Shown here one piece after another: positions 22,781-34,369 of a stretch of DNA of 64,000 nucleotides (positions are counted from its first letter, which is position 1; every line of letters starts with the position of its first letter). The translations under genes were made by a program, and so were the position numbers. The stretch covers positions 8,370,001-8,434,000 of the forward strand of contig AP026546.1 of the NCBI GenBank assembly GCA_026075535.2. Reading direction: 5' to 3'. Origin of the DNA: Tricholoma matsutake (Eukaryota > Basidiomycota > Agaricomycetes > Agaricales > Tricholomataceae). Under the pieces are notes generated by a model. The model had not been told where the DNA came from, made no database searches, and saw nothing but the letters and a program-made list of their open reading frames with translations.

Positions 22781-23769
22781 GAGAGGAAGGTGTTTGGCAC
22801 AGTCCGATGTAGTATCAATCAATATTGAAGAAGATTGACGAGATCAATGGCAAACAATGTTTATCAACAAGAACAATAGCAAACAATGTTGATCGACAAG
22901 GGTTGATGTGTGAATTCAAAGGGCTTTTTGGTTGATCGATAGTACATGAAGGTTATAGTTGATGACTAGGAAGTGTCAGAGTGATTATGAGTGCTAGCAA
23001 TAACTTGATCAAAGGTTGATCGAGGACGATGATGGTCAAAGAGGTTTCTTGTTGATTGAGAAACTCATAGAAGTTTAGATAGTTTTCAGGATAGATCAGA
23101 TTCTTAGAACTTTATATGAGGCAATATGTGAAGACAATTTTTTCTTTTCCCAAGTAGATACTACAGACTTTTATATGTTTTAAGAGAAACTTCCTAAAAT
23201 AGTATAAGAAACATGTGTAAGAACATGAGGCAAAAAGATATGAGTTAAAACATGAGGCCAAAGTGAGACTGGAATTCAAACAAGAAAGAGATATATTATA
23301 TGATGAAGGAGTAATAAAGGGAAAGAACTAAAAGGAGACTGTCCTTTGTGTATAAACCACACTAAGTGTTGCAATAATCCATCCAGTGGGTTCTGTACAC
23401 AATAGGGGCTTGGAACGAGGCTGACCTACTATCAGCAGGTCTGAGCATGAGTTAGAATACTCCCTGGCACATGGTATTCCACCATTTAGATAACGAACGC
23501 AGTGCCCAATATTGTTCATAGTTTCTTGATGTCGATCAATAATGCTCAACGATGGTTGAGGATGTTCGATCGCAGTCGCAGTTGTTCAAAGTTGATCAGG
23601 GATACTCAATGTTTGTTCGGAGGGTTCTTAGGGCATTTCGAGGTAGTTCTAGAGTTGTGCAATAATGGATGTTGCTGGCAATGTTTTGATAGGGTCGAAT
23701 GGTCACGCTGCTTCTGGGACATCATAGGAGTTAGCTGATGTGATTAGAATGTGATTGTAATGGTGAATC
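22781..23769. other. Repeat-derived interval between hAT-like and Ty3 insertions
   Basis: The first ~220 bp are homologous to 50815-50998 (recurring GAGGAAGGTGTTTGGC, GTCAATGTGT and GGAAGTGTCAGAGT-type segments). The rest is AT-rich with recurring TTGATCGA-type motifs and no supportable gene. It ends in GAATC, the left target duplication of the Ty3 element. Confidence 0.5.
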
Positions 23770-24194
23770 TGTAAGGGGACTAGGGGGGTGCCCTGTGTGT
23801 TTTTCCTATTTTTTATGTTCGTCCTATATTTTTCCCCACCTCATTTCCTTCTATTCTTCATTTTCTATGATTTTTCCGGATTTTATTACTAATTTTCCCT
23901 TGCTATCATGTTTGTACATGTTGACACTTTTATATTTAGAGGCGGAGTACCCCTTCCGACACATACCCCTTGGTATGATGTCATTCGGCGGCCTTGATCC
24001 GCCTATCTCCGCCTTTTTCTATTTTTAGGTTATATTTGATTTTTGTCGTCTTCACATATACTGGGCATCAGCAAGGGGATCCTTAGAGTTTTCTCTTCGG
24101 ATTTCCCTTTGCTAGGTGCACCCCAATCCCTGTATTATGTAGCATAATTTTAACTTCGGATTTCCCTTTGCTAGAGGCTTAGGTTGCCCTTATA
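23770..24194 (+). repeat. 5' LTR of the complete Ty3 element
   Basis: 425 bp, TGTAAGGGG..CCCTTATA. It shares an internal duplicated segment ending TTTCCCTTTGCTAG (24105-24120 and 24160-24174). It should contain promoter and polyadenylation signals; none is assigned. Confidence 0.93.
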
Positions 24195-24360
24195 GTAGAA
24201 AACTCTCCCCTAAGGCCCGAAAATCGCGAACGCGCTGCCCAAGATAGGCAGGTACAGACTGGACGATGCTTCCCAAAGCTCCACAGAGTCCCTACACACT
24301 GTTCCAGATACTCTCGCCTTTATTACGCCGCCATTTTCGCCAAACGCGCTCCCTAGCGAC

Positions 24361-25479
24361 ATGGACACATCAGAACGTTTCAACGCGCTTGAAAGCGATG
24401 TTTCCGGAATGCACGCGCAAATCGACTCACTTAAATCTACGATTGAAAACTTCGTTAGGACCCTCCAGGCTAACCCTACAACCAATAGTTCCCCCTTTAC
24501 GACTCCAAGTGCACCCAACAACGATGTTTTGCCAAACACGTCCACTAAGGAACGTGCCCAGATCAAACCATCCCCCCCCGCCGAATTTAATGGTGCACAT
24601 GCGCAGGGACGTGCATTCCTTAATTCCTGTGAGTTATACATTAGTCTCCAGTCGCACCAATTCGTCGATGAGGCTGCAAAAATTTATTGGGCCTTCACAT
24701 ACATGAAATCTGAACGCGCCTATCTCTATGTGGACCGTATCCTACATCAAACTAAAGAACTCGGTTCTCTACCTTTCTCCACTTGGGGTGACTTTCGAGC
24801 TGAGTTCATATGCCACTTCTGCCCCCTCAATGAATGCCACTGAGCAGTGACACGACTTGAGTCATCCGCTTACCACCAGGGACATCGATCCGTGGATGAC
24901 TATATCGATGAGTTCAAGGATTTGGTGGACATGGCAGGATATGGGAGTGGGTTACCAGTGGTGGTGAAGTTCCAACGGGGGCTCAACCGAGAAATTCAGG
25001 ACCAGATTGCACAGATGTTGGAAGGACGCCCAGTGGACGATGATATCCTTGCTTGGTATGAAGCTGCTTCACTCTGTGATGAGAACCAACTCACAAATGC
25101 AGTGTTTAATGCTGCATTCCGTGCTCCAACTACCATTCATACACCCTACACCTTCAATCGAAGCCTCCCCCGCCCTAACCCCATTCCTGTTCATCAAACT
25201 CCCACACCAGCCGTCAATGTCCCAGTACCAATGGATGTTGATGCAGCCCGCAGCCGTGCACGTAAGTTGGATCTCTGCTACCGTTGTGGGGAACCTGGAC
25301 ACAGGGCTGGAGCATGTCCCCATCATCAGGATATCCGCATGCTCACCCCCGAGGGATGAGACGAACTCCTGCAAGATTTGTTGGCGGTTGTAGATGTTGA
25401 GGAAGCAAAGGATCAAGTTGCAGAGGAGATTAAGTTGGAAGTTGTAGAGGAGCAGGATTTTCCTATTCACAGCAAGTGA
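24361..25479 (+). pseudogene. Ty3 gag (capsid and zinc knuckle), with two nonsense codons
   Basis: The ATG at 24361 opens a frame that runs to TGA at 25477-25479. It contains a coiled-coil-like start (FNALESDVSGMHAQIDSLKS), a retrotransposon capsid domain (WGDFRAEFICHFCP, then SVDDYIDEFKDLVDMAGYGS, NREIQDQIAQMLEG) and a CCHC zinc knuckle (CYRCGEPGHRAGAC, ~25275-25317) for RNA packaging. TGA at 24841 and TGA at 25357 interrupt it; both fit CGA-to-TGA. The pol frame opens at ~25476 in the -1 frame relative to gag, overlapping the terminal TGA by a few bases, consistent with -1 frameshifting or reinitiation. Confidence 0.85.
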
Positions 25480-28400
25480 ATCGTACGCCCTCACTGCCTG
25501 TCCATAACCGCTTTGAAGTCTTGTCAGTTGAATCCCCGGAGAATGAATCCATTTCTGTGACTGCTCCCCTCTCTGACCCTTCAAAGTTGGCTAAAGACAT
25601 ACCTGCTCTCCCCATCTCTCCTTCTACTCCACGTCCCAAAATTAAATCATGGGAGTGTAAACTACCACGCAAGTATATTGTGGCATCCACTCCTTCTGCA
25701 CATTCCTTAAACCTAGCCATCAAACTGCAGATGACCGACACTGGACAGATACTCGGTGTCTCTGCGCTCCTGGACTCTGGTGCGACTGGTCTCTTCATCG
25801 ATTCCCATCTGGTACAACAACATCGTCTAAATACTCGCTCACTCTCACGTCCAATACCTGTATATAATGTGGATGGATCCCCAAATGAAGCTGGTGCCAT
25901 CCGAGAGGTTGCAGACCTGGTTCTCCATTACAAAGATCATAGTGAGTGTGCCCTTTTTGCTGTCACTCAATTAGGAAAGCAAAAGGTGATTTTGGGATAT
26001 CCATGGCTTTGAGACCATAACCCAGAGGTCGACTGGCGCACCGGGGAGGTTACCATGAGCCGATGTCCATCCCGCTGTCGGACGTGTTTCACAGAAGCCA
26101 GGCAAGAACGTTGTGGACAGAAGGCGGCAATACGACGAACTCAGAAGTGTCGTGCTGGACCCCTGCCTATACCTGAAGTGGAATTGGAAGGGGTTCCTGA
26201 TCTAATGCCGGACTCGGATGATGATGATGAGGACCCAGAGGAAGTGGAGGAGGGTGATCGGATCTTCTACACTGCGATTCGCTCATCGCATGAGGTGTGT
26301 GCCACATCGAACATATCCCAACGCCTCGCCAAGGCCTTCCACAAAAACAACGCTGCTAAATCCTCTACTAACTCCTTACTCCCTCATCTCCATGAGTTTG
26401 AAGACGTGTTCTCCAAGGAGTCATTCGACTCTCTTCCTGCGTGTAAGCCATGGGATCACGCGATCAAACTCACCCCCGGCGCAACCCCTTCATCCTGCAA
26501 GGTCTATCCTCTCTCTCCGGAAGAACAACGGCAGCTTGACCAGTTCATTGACGAGCACCTGGCCTCTGGACGTATTCGACCATCGAAGTCACCCATGGCC
26601 TCTCCCTTTTTCTTTGTCAAGAAGAAGGATGGCTCACTTTGACTGGTTCAAGACTACAGAAGGCTCAACAACATCACGGTCAAAAATCGCTACCCACTAC
26701 CCCTCATCTCCGAACTTGTAAACTAGCTCCGTGGAGCCCGATACTTCACCAAGCTCGATGTCCGTTGGGGCTATAATAATGTGAGGATAAAGGAGGGAGA
26801 TGAGTGGAAGGCAGCCTTTCGTACCAACCGTGGTCTTTTTGAACCGCTTGTCATGTTCTTTGGCCTTACTAATAGCCCTGCCACCTTTCAGACCATGATG
26901 AACGACATCTTCCATGACCTCATCCTCGAAGCCATTGTCTGCATCTATCTCGACGACATCCTCATCTTCACTCGCACGGTTGAAGAACACCGTCGCATCA
27001 CACGCCTCGTCCTAGAGCAACTTCGACGGTACAAACTCTACCTTCGTCAGGACAAATGCGAGTTCGAAAGGACCAAGATCGAGTACCTCGGCCTGATTAT
27101 CTCGGAGGGTCAAGTGGAGATGGATCCTATCAAGGTAAATGGGGTCACAGCTTGGCCAACGCCCACGAACAAGAAGGAGGTGCAGTCTTTCCTGGGCTTC
27201 ATCAATTTTTATCGGCGTTTTATCAAGGATTTCTCACATCATGCACGACCGCTGTTTGACTTGACAGGAAAGGAGGCATGGAGGTGGGATAATGCACAGC
27301 AGGAGGCATTTGAAAAGCTTAAGGAGATGGTCACTTCCGCTCCGATCCTTCCCTTTGCTGACGATTTGTGTCCTTTTTGTGTAGAAGCCGACAGTTCTGA
27401 CTTTGCGACGGGCGCCGTGTTGTCTCAGCAGTCTCTGGAGGACCAGAAGTGGCATCCTGTTGCGTTCTACTCCAAAAGCCTTAGTGCTGTAGAGAGAAAC
27501 TATGAGATCCATGACAAGGAGATGTTGGCGATAATGCGTGTGCTTGAGGAGTGGCGACACTTCCTCGAGGGTGCCCAACACAAGGTGGAAATTTGGACGG
27601 ATCACAAGAACCTCGAGTACTTCATGACGGCCAAGAAATTGAACCATCGTCAAGCTCGTTGGTCCCTGTATCTATCTAGATTCGACTTCTCCTTACACCA
27701 CCATCTGGGTCGCAGCATGGGGAAGACCGATGCCCTATCCCGACGTGCAGACCATGGGGATGGCAGTGGTGACAACCAAAATATTGTGCTGTTGCAGCCA
27801 GACCTGTTCACCATTCGGGCACTGGAAGGCATCGCACCCCAGGGCGAGGAGCGGGACATCCTACATGACATTTGTCGTGCAAACCGTAGCAGTTTACATG
27901 AGGATGTTGTCGCCCGAGCTGTTAAAGAACTGAGGAAGGGATTGACCCTTTCCTTACGTGCGGCAGAGTGGGCTGAAAAGGAGGACTTGTTGTATTTCAG
28001 GGATCGCATCTATGTTCCCAATGACCCAGACCTTCGCCGGTGCATCATATCCCAACACCATGACTCACAGATTGCTGGCCACCCTGGACGCTGGAAGACC
28101 TTGGAGCTCACCTCACGGAACTATTGGTGGCCACAAATGTCACAGCTCATTGGTCAGTATTGTTGCACTTGTGACCTTTGCTTATGCACCAAGGTTCCTC
28201 GTCGCAAGCCTATTGGTGAGCTACACCCTCTTCCTGTTCCAGAGAGTCGTTGGGATGTCATCAGTGTCGACTTTGTGGTGGAATTGCCAGAGTCAAACGG
28301 GTTTGATGCGGTGATGTGCACAGTTGACTCAGTGGGAAAACGCGCTCACTTCATTCCCACTCACACCACTGTCAGTGCCCTAGGTGCCACTCAACTCTAC

Positions 28401-29378
28401 CTCCACCACGTGTGGAAATTACATGGACTTCCTGGTGCCTTCCTCTCGGATCGTGGCCCTCAGTTCATGGCAGAGTTCACTTGTGAGCTGTACCGACTCC
28501 TGGGGATCAAACTCCTCGCTTCAACTGCTTATCACCCACAAACTGATGGCCAGATGGAGCGAGTCAACCAGGAACTGGAGCAGTACATCCGCCTCTTTGT
28601 CAATGAATGCCAGGACGATTGGGATGATCTCCTTCCTTTGGCCGAGTTCGGATACAACAACCATGTCCATGCTTCCACTCAACAGACCCCTTTCCTCTTA
28701 GACACTGGATGACATCCACGCATGGGATTTGAACCTCGCCAAACTCCCTCACACATCGAGACAGTGAATGAGTTCACAGAATGCATGAGGGATAGCTTGG
28801 AGGAGGCAAGGGCAGCCTTAGCAAAGGTGAAGGACGACATGGCGCAATTTTACAACCAACGCCACTCCCCAACCCCTCAGTACAAGGTTGGTGATCGAGT
28901 TTATCTTGACTCCAGTGACATCTCCACTACACGTCCATCCAAGAAACTCGCTCATCGCTTCTTGGGACCTTTCCCCATTGTCAAGTGCATTGGAACACAT
29001 GCCTATCGTCTACGCCTCCCAGCCTCCATGTCCAGACTCCATCCCGTCTTCCATGTCGTCAAATTGCTTCCAGCTCCCCCAGATCTGTTCCCGGGACGCC
29101 ATTCACACCCACCACCACCACCTACAGTGATCAAGGGAGAACCCCAATATGAAGTCGAGTCAATCTTGGACAGCCATTTGCATTGAGGAAAACTCCAGTA
29201 TTTGGTACATTGGAAGGGTTATGGGTATGAGGAGAACTCATGGGTCGAAGAGTCTGACATAAATGCCCCTCGGTTAATCAAGGAATTCCACCGATGGCAC
29301 ACTGCTGCACTGCGTCGCATTCAAGTCACAGACTTTGGTCGTATACGATTTCGAATGCATCGGGGCGATGCATCTTAG
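25476..29378 (+). pseudogene. Ty3 pol (protease, RT, RNase H, integrase, chromodomain), five nonsense codons
   Basis: One continuous frame to TAG at 29376. Domain order: aspartic protease (ALLDSGATGLFIDSHLV, ~25780), reverse transcriptase (VQDYRRLN, FTKLDVRWGYNNVRIKEGDE, CIYLDDILIF at ~26950), RNase H (VEADSSDFATGAVLSQQS, EIWTDHKNLEYF), integrase (HHDSQIAGHPGRWKTLEL, CDLCLCTK, ISVDFVVELPESNGFDAVMC, LSDRGPQFMAEF, HPQTDGQMERVNQELE) and C-terminal chromodomain ([20 protein letters not shown], ~29210). Catalytic residues visible in protease, RT and integrase are retained. In-frame stops are at 26010 (TGA), 26640 (TGA), 26724 (TAG), 28710 (TGA) and 29184 (TGA); in each the family residue is compatible with a C-to-T origin (CGA or CAG). 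Confidence 0.93.
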
Positions 29379-29389
29379 AGAGGGGGTGA

Positions 29390-29814
29390 TGTAAGGGGAC
29401 TAGGGGGGTGTCCTGTGTGTTTTTCCTATTTTTTATGTTTGTCCTATATTTTTCCCCACCTCATTTCCTTCTATTCTTCATTTTCTATGATTTTTCCGGA
29501 TTTTATTACTAATTTTCCCTTGCTATCATGTTTGTACATGTTGACACTTTTATATTTAGAGGCGGAGTACCCCTTCCGACACATACCCATTGGTATGATG
29601 TCATTTGGCAGCCTTGATCTGCCTATCTCCGCCTTTTTCTGTTTTTAGGTTATATTTGATTTTTGTCGTCTTCACATATACTGGGCATCAGCAAGGGGAT
29701 CCTTAGAGTTTTCTCTTCGGATTTCCCTTTGCTAGGTGCACCCCAATCCCTGTATTATGTAGCATAATTTTAACTTCAGATTTCCCTTTGCTAGAGGCTT
29801 AGGTTGCCCTTATA
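29390..29814 (+). repeat. 3' LTR of the complete Ty3 element
   Basis: 425 bp and colinear with the 5' LTR without gaps. Differences seen include C/T after GGGTG, CG/TG in ATGTYG, CATTCGGCGG versus CATTTGGCAG, GATCCGCC versus GATCTGCC, and CTTCGGA versus CTTCAGA. Confidence 0.93.
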
Positions 29815-29819
29815 GAATC

Positions 29820-32330
29820 AGCCCTTGAGCTGAGAAGACAGCCTATCAGTGGGACCAAATGAAGAGGATAAACATGCTTATCAGAATTGTAGCCTGTGCT
29901 GTAAGGGGTCCTGATATAAGTTTCCCCAACACAACCTGTAATCAAGAACATGGTGTTCTCTCCTGTGTCAGAAGTGACAAGCCTAGAGTCTTTTGCTCTG
30001 GCAAAGGACAGGCTCACATGAGCAGGATTCAAGAAGCACCCATAATTTTCAAAAGCCAGGGCTGCATCCAAGCTCCTGTCCAACTGTAAGACAGCCACAA
30101 CAACTGTCTTGATAAACTCTAAAAATGTACTCTTTCTGTACCCCATATAAATCAGGTGTAATTAGTGAATATTTAATATACCCATCTGTATCAATACTGT
30201 CCTTGGAACCATGTGGTGCCATGTAGACATATCTGAACCAGTGGTAAGTCTCCAAATTGAGTCCAAAAACATAATCCCCTTACAGTAATGGTTTCAAGGA
30301 CTTGTAGATATCCTTGAGAGCCTCATCTTGAAGGCTTTCATTGACCATGGTTCCTTCTTTGACCATGGCTTTATCCTTTCTGAGATCCTCTGGTGCATTT
30401 TTAGCGGTAGCAGATTCTTCTTCCTTATATGTGTTGCCAACACTAGAAATGAAAGGAGGTTCCACATTTAACATAGAGTAATCAGAATATAAGATATTTA
30501 ACACATTTTTCCCTTCCATGCCTTCATCCTAGCTGACTTTCCCTGTGGAGACCTTTGCATCCACATAAGGTAAGATCTCATGAGGACAATAATAAAGCAG
30601 CTGACCTGGTGTCCAACTCATTGTCCACTAGCGCAGAGTCATTTATGAAGTTGCAATCATCTGAATCTTCTTTGTATGCAGATCTGGTGGACTTTTTTTT
30701 ACTTTTTTGAGACCACACCCCTTTCCCTGGAGTGCTCTACTACCCAACAAGAGGGCCGTTTGGCTTCTTCTAACTCTGAATCAGATGATATAGATATAAT
30801 GGATGGTTCCCATGGTTGATGACTAGCAGGTTTCCCTTTCTGCTGTTTGCCACTAGTAAAAAAAATTAAAAGTCCCCAACCCAGGATGAGTGAAATAGCA
30901 CATACACATACAGTTTAACTTTTCCAGACTTTCTATGATGTTTGCTTCCTTCTTCAGAAAAAGGGGACTGTTCTCTGGCATGTCTTAAGAACCAATCAAT
31001 CTAAGCAAGAGTGACAATGAAAAGAAGAAAAAAACACCCACCCTTTCCTTTTATGTTGACGGTAACCACCAAGAATTAGTGCAAAGAAAGCAGGACATGT
31101 GATTCAAACATACCCCTTGGATTTTATAGAACCCACAGGGCTGTTACTCCTGTCTTCGGATGAGAGAGAGGGCTCTCTGGCACAACCAAGAATAAGTCAA
31201 TCAAAATCTCAAGACAAGAAATAATGCACAGATAAGCACCTTTTCCCCTTCTGATATATGCACCTACTAAAAGTAAACCAGAAGAACTAGAAAGAGTGGG
31301 TTGCTACCTACCCAGTGTCTTTCCACAACTCTCCAGGATGGTTCCCAGCATTGTCTTCTGAGCCAGAAGTGGAGGTTGCTTTGGGTAAAGACTCCTGTGC
31401 CTTGGAAGCATTTGTAGTTGTTGTGGTAATCCCAGCAGTTTCATGTTTATCGTGTTTACTGTACAATAAACATCAAGTAAATAAATATTTCATTGCGCAA
31501 CTTACAGGAATTCTTTTTCTGAGGTGATATCATGCGCGATGATGTCTGCTGGACAAGGGCTGAACAAATCATGTGAAAAATGAAAGCATCAAAGTATGAA
31601 AACAATGCAGACCTTGAAGTACTGTTATATATCCCTTTCTCTGTAAGTTTCTTCAGTCACTGGGGACGGGCAGGGGTTGGAGTGGAATCCATATTACTAC
31701 TGGCAGCAAATAATATTAGAGTAGCAGAAAATATATATGGCAGACACACCTTGTGATCCAATGGAGTCTGGCTACGAGGGCGCTTTTGGCTGTGCTGCAT
31801 GGTCCCGACTTCCACGACACCTGATTCTAGCCTACCCTGGAGAAATAATGTATCAGAAATATATTAACACAGTTCATCTTGACAGACATACCTTACAGTT
31901 ATGGCATCCTCACTGGGCCTTTGGCTTTGGCTGCACCTTTGCCCGCACTTGACAGCAGAAGGTAAGGCGGCTACTTTCTTTTTCTCAAGCACTGTGGCAG
32001 GCTTTAAAGGCAATTTAGAGGAGCCATCTTCCCTGAAAATGGGATAAAGCTGGAGAATACAAGCAAGTACAATGAAGAAACATACTCAGAAATTTCTGCA
32101 GTACCAAATTTAAGGCACTTTGAAATGGAAGCCATGGCGGATGCCCTTCATGATTATAACAAAAACTCAGAGAATGATCATATGGCAAAAAAATATCTCA
32201 CCTTTTGGATGACACTGCTGGCATGTCATTGTATTCAGGGGTACATGGAGTAGCAAGGCGGCTCTTCTTGGGACTGTGCAGAGCCACTTCTGATTCTCTG
32301 CAAGCCAAGATGTTAGCTAGCTATTAGCTA
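29820..32330 (-). pseudogene. Unrecognised spliced minus-strand gene remnant (upstream part)
   Basis: Read on the minus strand, short open blocks with plausible splice sites occur. Examples are 31460-31310 (Thr/Ser/Glu-rich, ending at a GTAGGTAGC donor), ~30850-30700 (Lys/Ser/Asp-rich, ISISSDSELEEAKRPS), 30519-30280 (acidic/Lys-rich, SVGNTYKEEESATAKNAPED), 30255-30180 (ETYHWFRYVYMAPHG) and 30105-29830 (FIKTVVVAVLQLDRSLDAAL, NYGCFLNPAHVSLSFARAKD, HVYPLHLVPLIG). The composition suggests a charged, probably nuclear N-terminal region and a globular C-terminal region. It ends at the Ty3 insertion. It may be one gene with the 19952-20771 blocks, but the junction across the insertions does not read through cleanly. 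No family is assigned. Confidence 0.3.
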
Positions 32331-33107
32331 TAATACAGGAGAACTTGTACCCTTCACTCAAATAATCATGTTTAGTGTCATTTTTGCATTTGTGTGACTT
32401 GGGGCTACAGCAAGTCAGGACAACTTCATCTACACAATAAGTACCCCAAGTATGAACTGGGGGATATTCTCTACAGCCAGAAGTGATTCACTGCAGCCAA
32501 CACATAAAAAGATGAATAGTCCAGGAACAGGTCAAGTAGAAAGGGTGTACAATGAAGCTCTGTCAGTCATGGCCAAGGAAGGCACCGATCTATTGGTGAG
32601 TCACCAAGGGAAAGAAAAAGTGGACACATCATACCGGGCAATTTTTTTTGTGTGGGCCATTTCAATGTAGGCAAATGCAAGGTGATAGTGACAAGTAGAT
32701 AGTCATATGAGATAGAATTTGACTGCGGGAAACAAAAATTGCGAAGACTTTATAGAGGATTGGAACAGGAATATCCAAGTCAATGTGCAAAACTGACTTA
32801 GTGTTCTGTCAGAACAGAGAATAATGAAGCGTGCAGAAGAGCGGATGTAGCTAGGAAAAGCAGATCTATCAGATGAAATGTAGCTAACCTACTTACAAGT
32901 CTTAGATTGACAACAGACATGTTGGCTTTGCAGTGTTTATGGAAATATCTGATGCAATACATACTAGTATGATGTAATGGGTATCATAAATTTATCAGAA
33001 ACTTAAGCTCTGCAATGTTCTGAAAATATATGACTGTCAAGACCGATTCTCCCGACTGGACTTCCGATCGTTTTCCACTCCCTTCCTGGCCACCTTGCAC
33101 CACAGCG
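32331..33107. other. Interval without a supportable gene
   Basis: AT-rich sequence with short ORFs only (for example 32452-32670). No splice-supported coding, termini or repeats were recognised. Confidence 0.4.
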
Positions 33108-33480
33108 GTAATTTACCCTCCCCCACCTATTCCAGTCAGAGTCCAGTTATTCCAGTTGGAGTCCAGTTATTCCGGTTGGAGTCCAGTTATTCTGGTTGGA
33201 GTCCAGTTATTCCAGTTGGAGTCCAGTTATTCCGGTCAGAGTCCAGTTATTCCGATTGGAGTCCAGTTATTCTGGTTATTCCGACCAGATTCTGGTTACT
33301 CCAGATCCTCAACTTAGAGTATATAGCCTAATGGATAGTCAAATTTCAAGTCTTAAGTTGTCAAAGTGCCTACAAAATATATTTGTGCAGAGTAAGGATT
33401 GAACTCAAGACATCTTGATTAGAGTGATCACATGACAAACCAAACATGTGTGCTTAACTAGTTGAGCCACAGGAGAATTA
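33108..33480 (-). mobile_element. tRNA-headed SINE, copy 1
   Basis: On the minus strand the 5' head (33480-33385) resembles a tRNA: an A-box-like TGGCTCAACTAGTTAAGC and a B-box GAGTTCAATCC. The body is a 20-bp tandem repeat (33126-33276). The tail reads GGTGGGGGAGGGTAAATTAC at ~33108, the family 3' signature. SINEs are pol III transcripts mobilised by LINE enzymes; the partner LINE is not in the window. Confidence 0.65.
33126..33290. repeat. Tandem repeat, ~20-bp unit, about seven copies
   Basis: Units of the form GTCCAGTTATTCCGGTTGGA with small substitutions in the second half. It forms the body of SINE copy 1 and yields spurious repetitive ORFs in all plus frames. Confidence 0.9.
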
Positions 33481-34369
33481 TTAGATAGTAAGATAATGTT
33501 TATTCATGACACTCTAATTTTTTTCAAAGTAGTTAAGATCAAATTTTTTTAATTAACCACATCCCTCACATTGAATGCGAGGGAGTGGGGATAATTGTAA
33601 TTATATACATAAACAAAAAATCCTCCCTCTCACAAGATGCGAGAGGGAGTTTTATTTATATACATAAAAAGCTAACCCCTCGTGCCGAATGCGAGGGGGG
33701 AGGTAAAAACATGAAGAAAAAAATCCCTCCCCCATGCAAAACAGGGGAGGGGGGGCACAATACTAATAAATAATTAAAAATACAAAAAAAATCCCTCCCC
33801 ACACGAAGTGCAGGGGAGGGGGAGGGGATGCAACCCTGCTGTTGTCTGTCCTTCCACCCACGATCCACCCCACAAGCAGTTGCTCATGAGGCTGGGGGTA
33901 GGTGGCTTGTCATCGTTGTCGTTCCACCCATGATCCACCCCATGAGCAGTTGCTCGTGAGGCTGGGGGCGGGTGGTGTGTCATTGTTGTCTCCTGTCCCT
34001 GTGCCTGGGTGCCGTTCCACCCATGTTCCACCCCACGAGCAGTTGCTCATGAGGCTGGGGGTGGGTGGCTTGTCGTCATTTGTTGCTGTCATCCCCTGTC
34101 TGAATTTCTGTTTTTTTTTTTCTTTTTTTTTGGGGGGGAGGGGGAGGGGGGTTTGGGCGCATCAGTGTGACATGGCACGGGTACAGAAGTTGGTGGGTGC
34201 TTACTAGGCAGGTACCCCCCTTCTGGGGTCTCCTGGCATCCCTCTGCACCCTCCTAGCCCGTGTCAACAGCCTCACCTCCCATTTGAATGGGGAGGAGGG
34301 GATCGGGTGGGCATGGGCATGGGTTGCGCGTTTTTCGTCGTGGCAGGTCGTCCCCAGTAGTATACAACC

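Larger units (their letters stand above)
23770..29814 (+). mobile_element. Complete Ty3/gypsy chromovirus LTR retrotransposon, 6,045 bp
   Basis: Two 425-bp LTRs (23770-24194 and 29390-29814) bound gag and pol. The outer flanks are the 5-bp duplication GAATC (23765-23769 and 29815-29819). The LTRs begin TGTAAGGGG and end CCCTTATA; a purine tract AGAGAGGGGGTGA directly precedes the 3' LTR. By eye the LTRs differ at about eight positions, most at CpG, so the insertion is young. No frameshifts were seen; the only damage is nonsense changes, so it cannot be autonomous without suppression. Confidence 0.95.
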
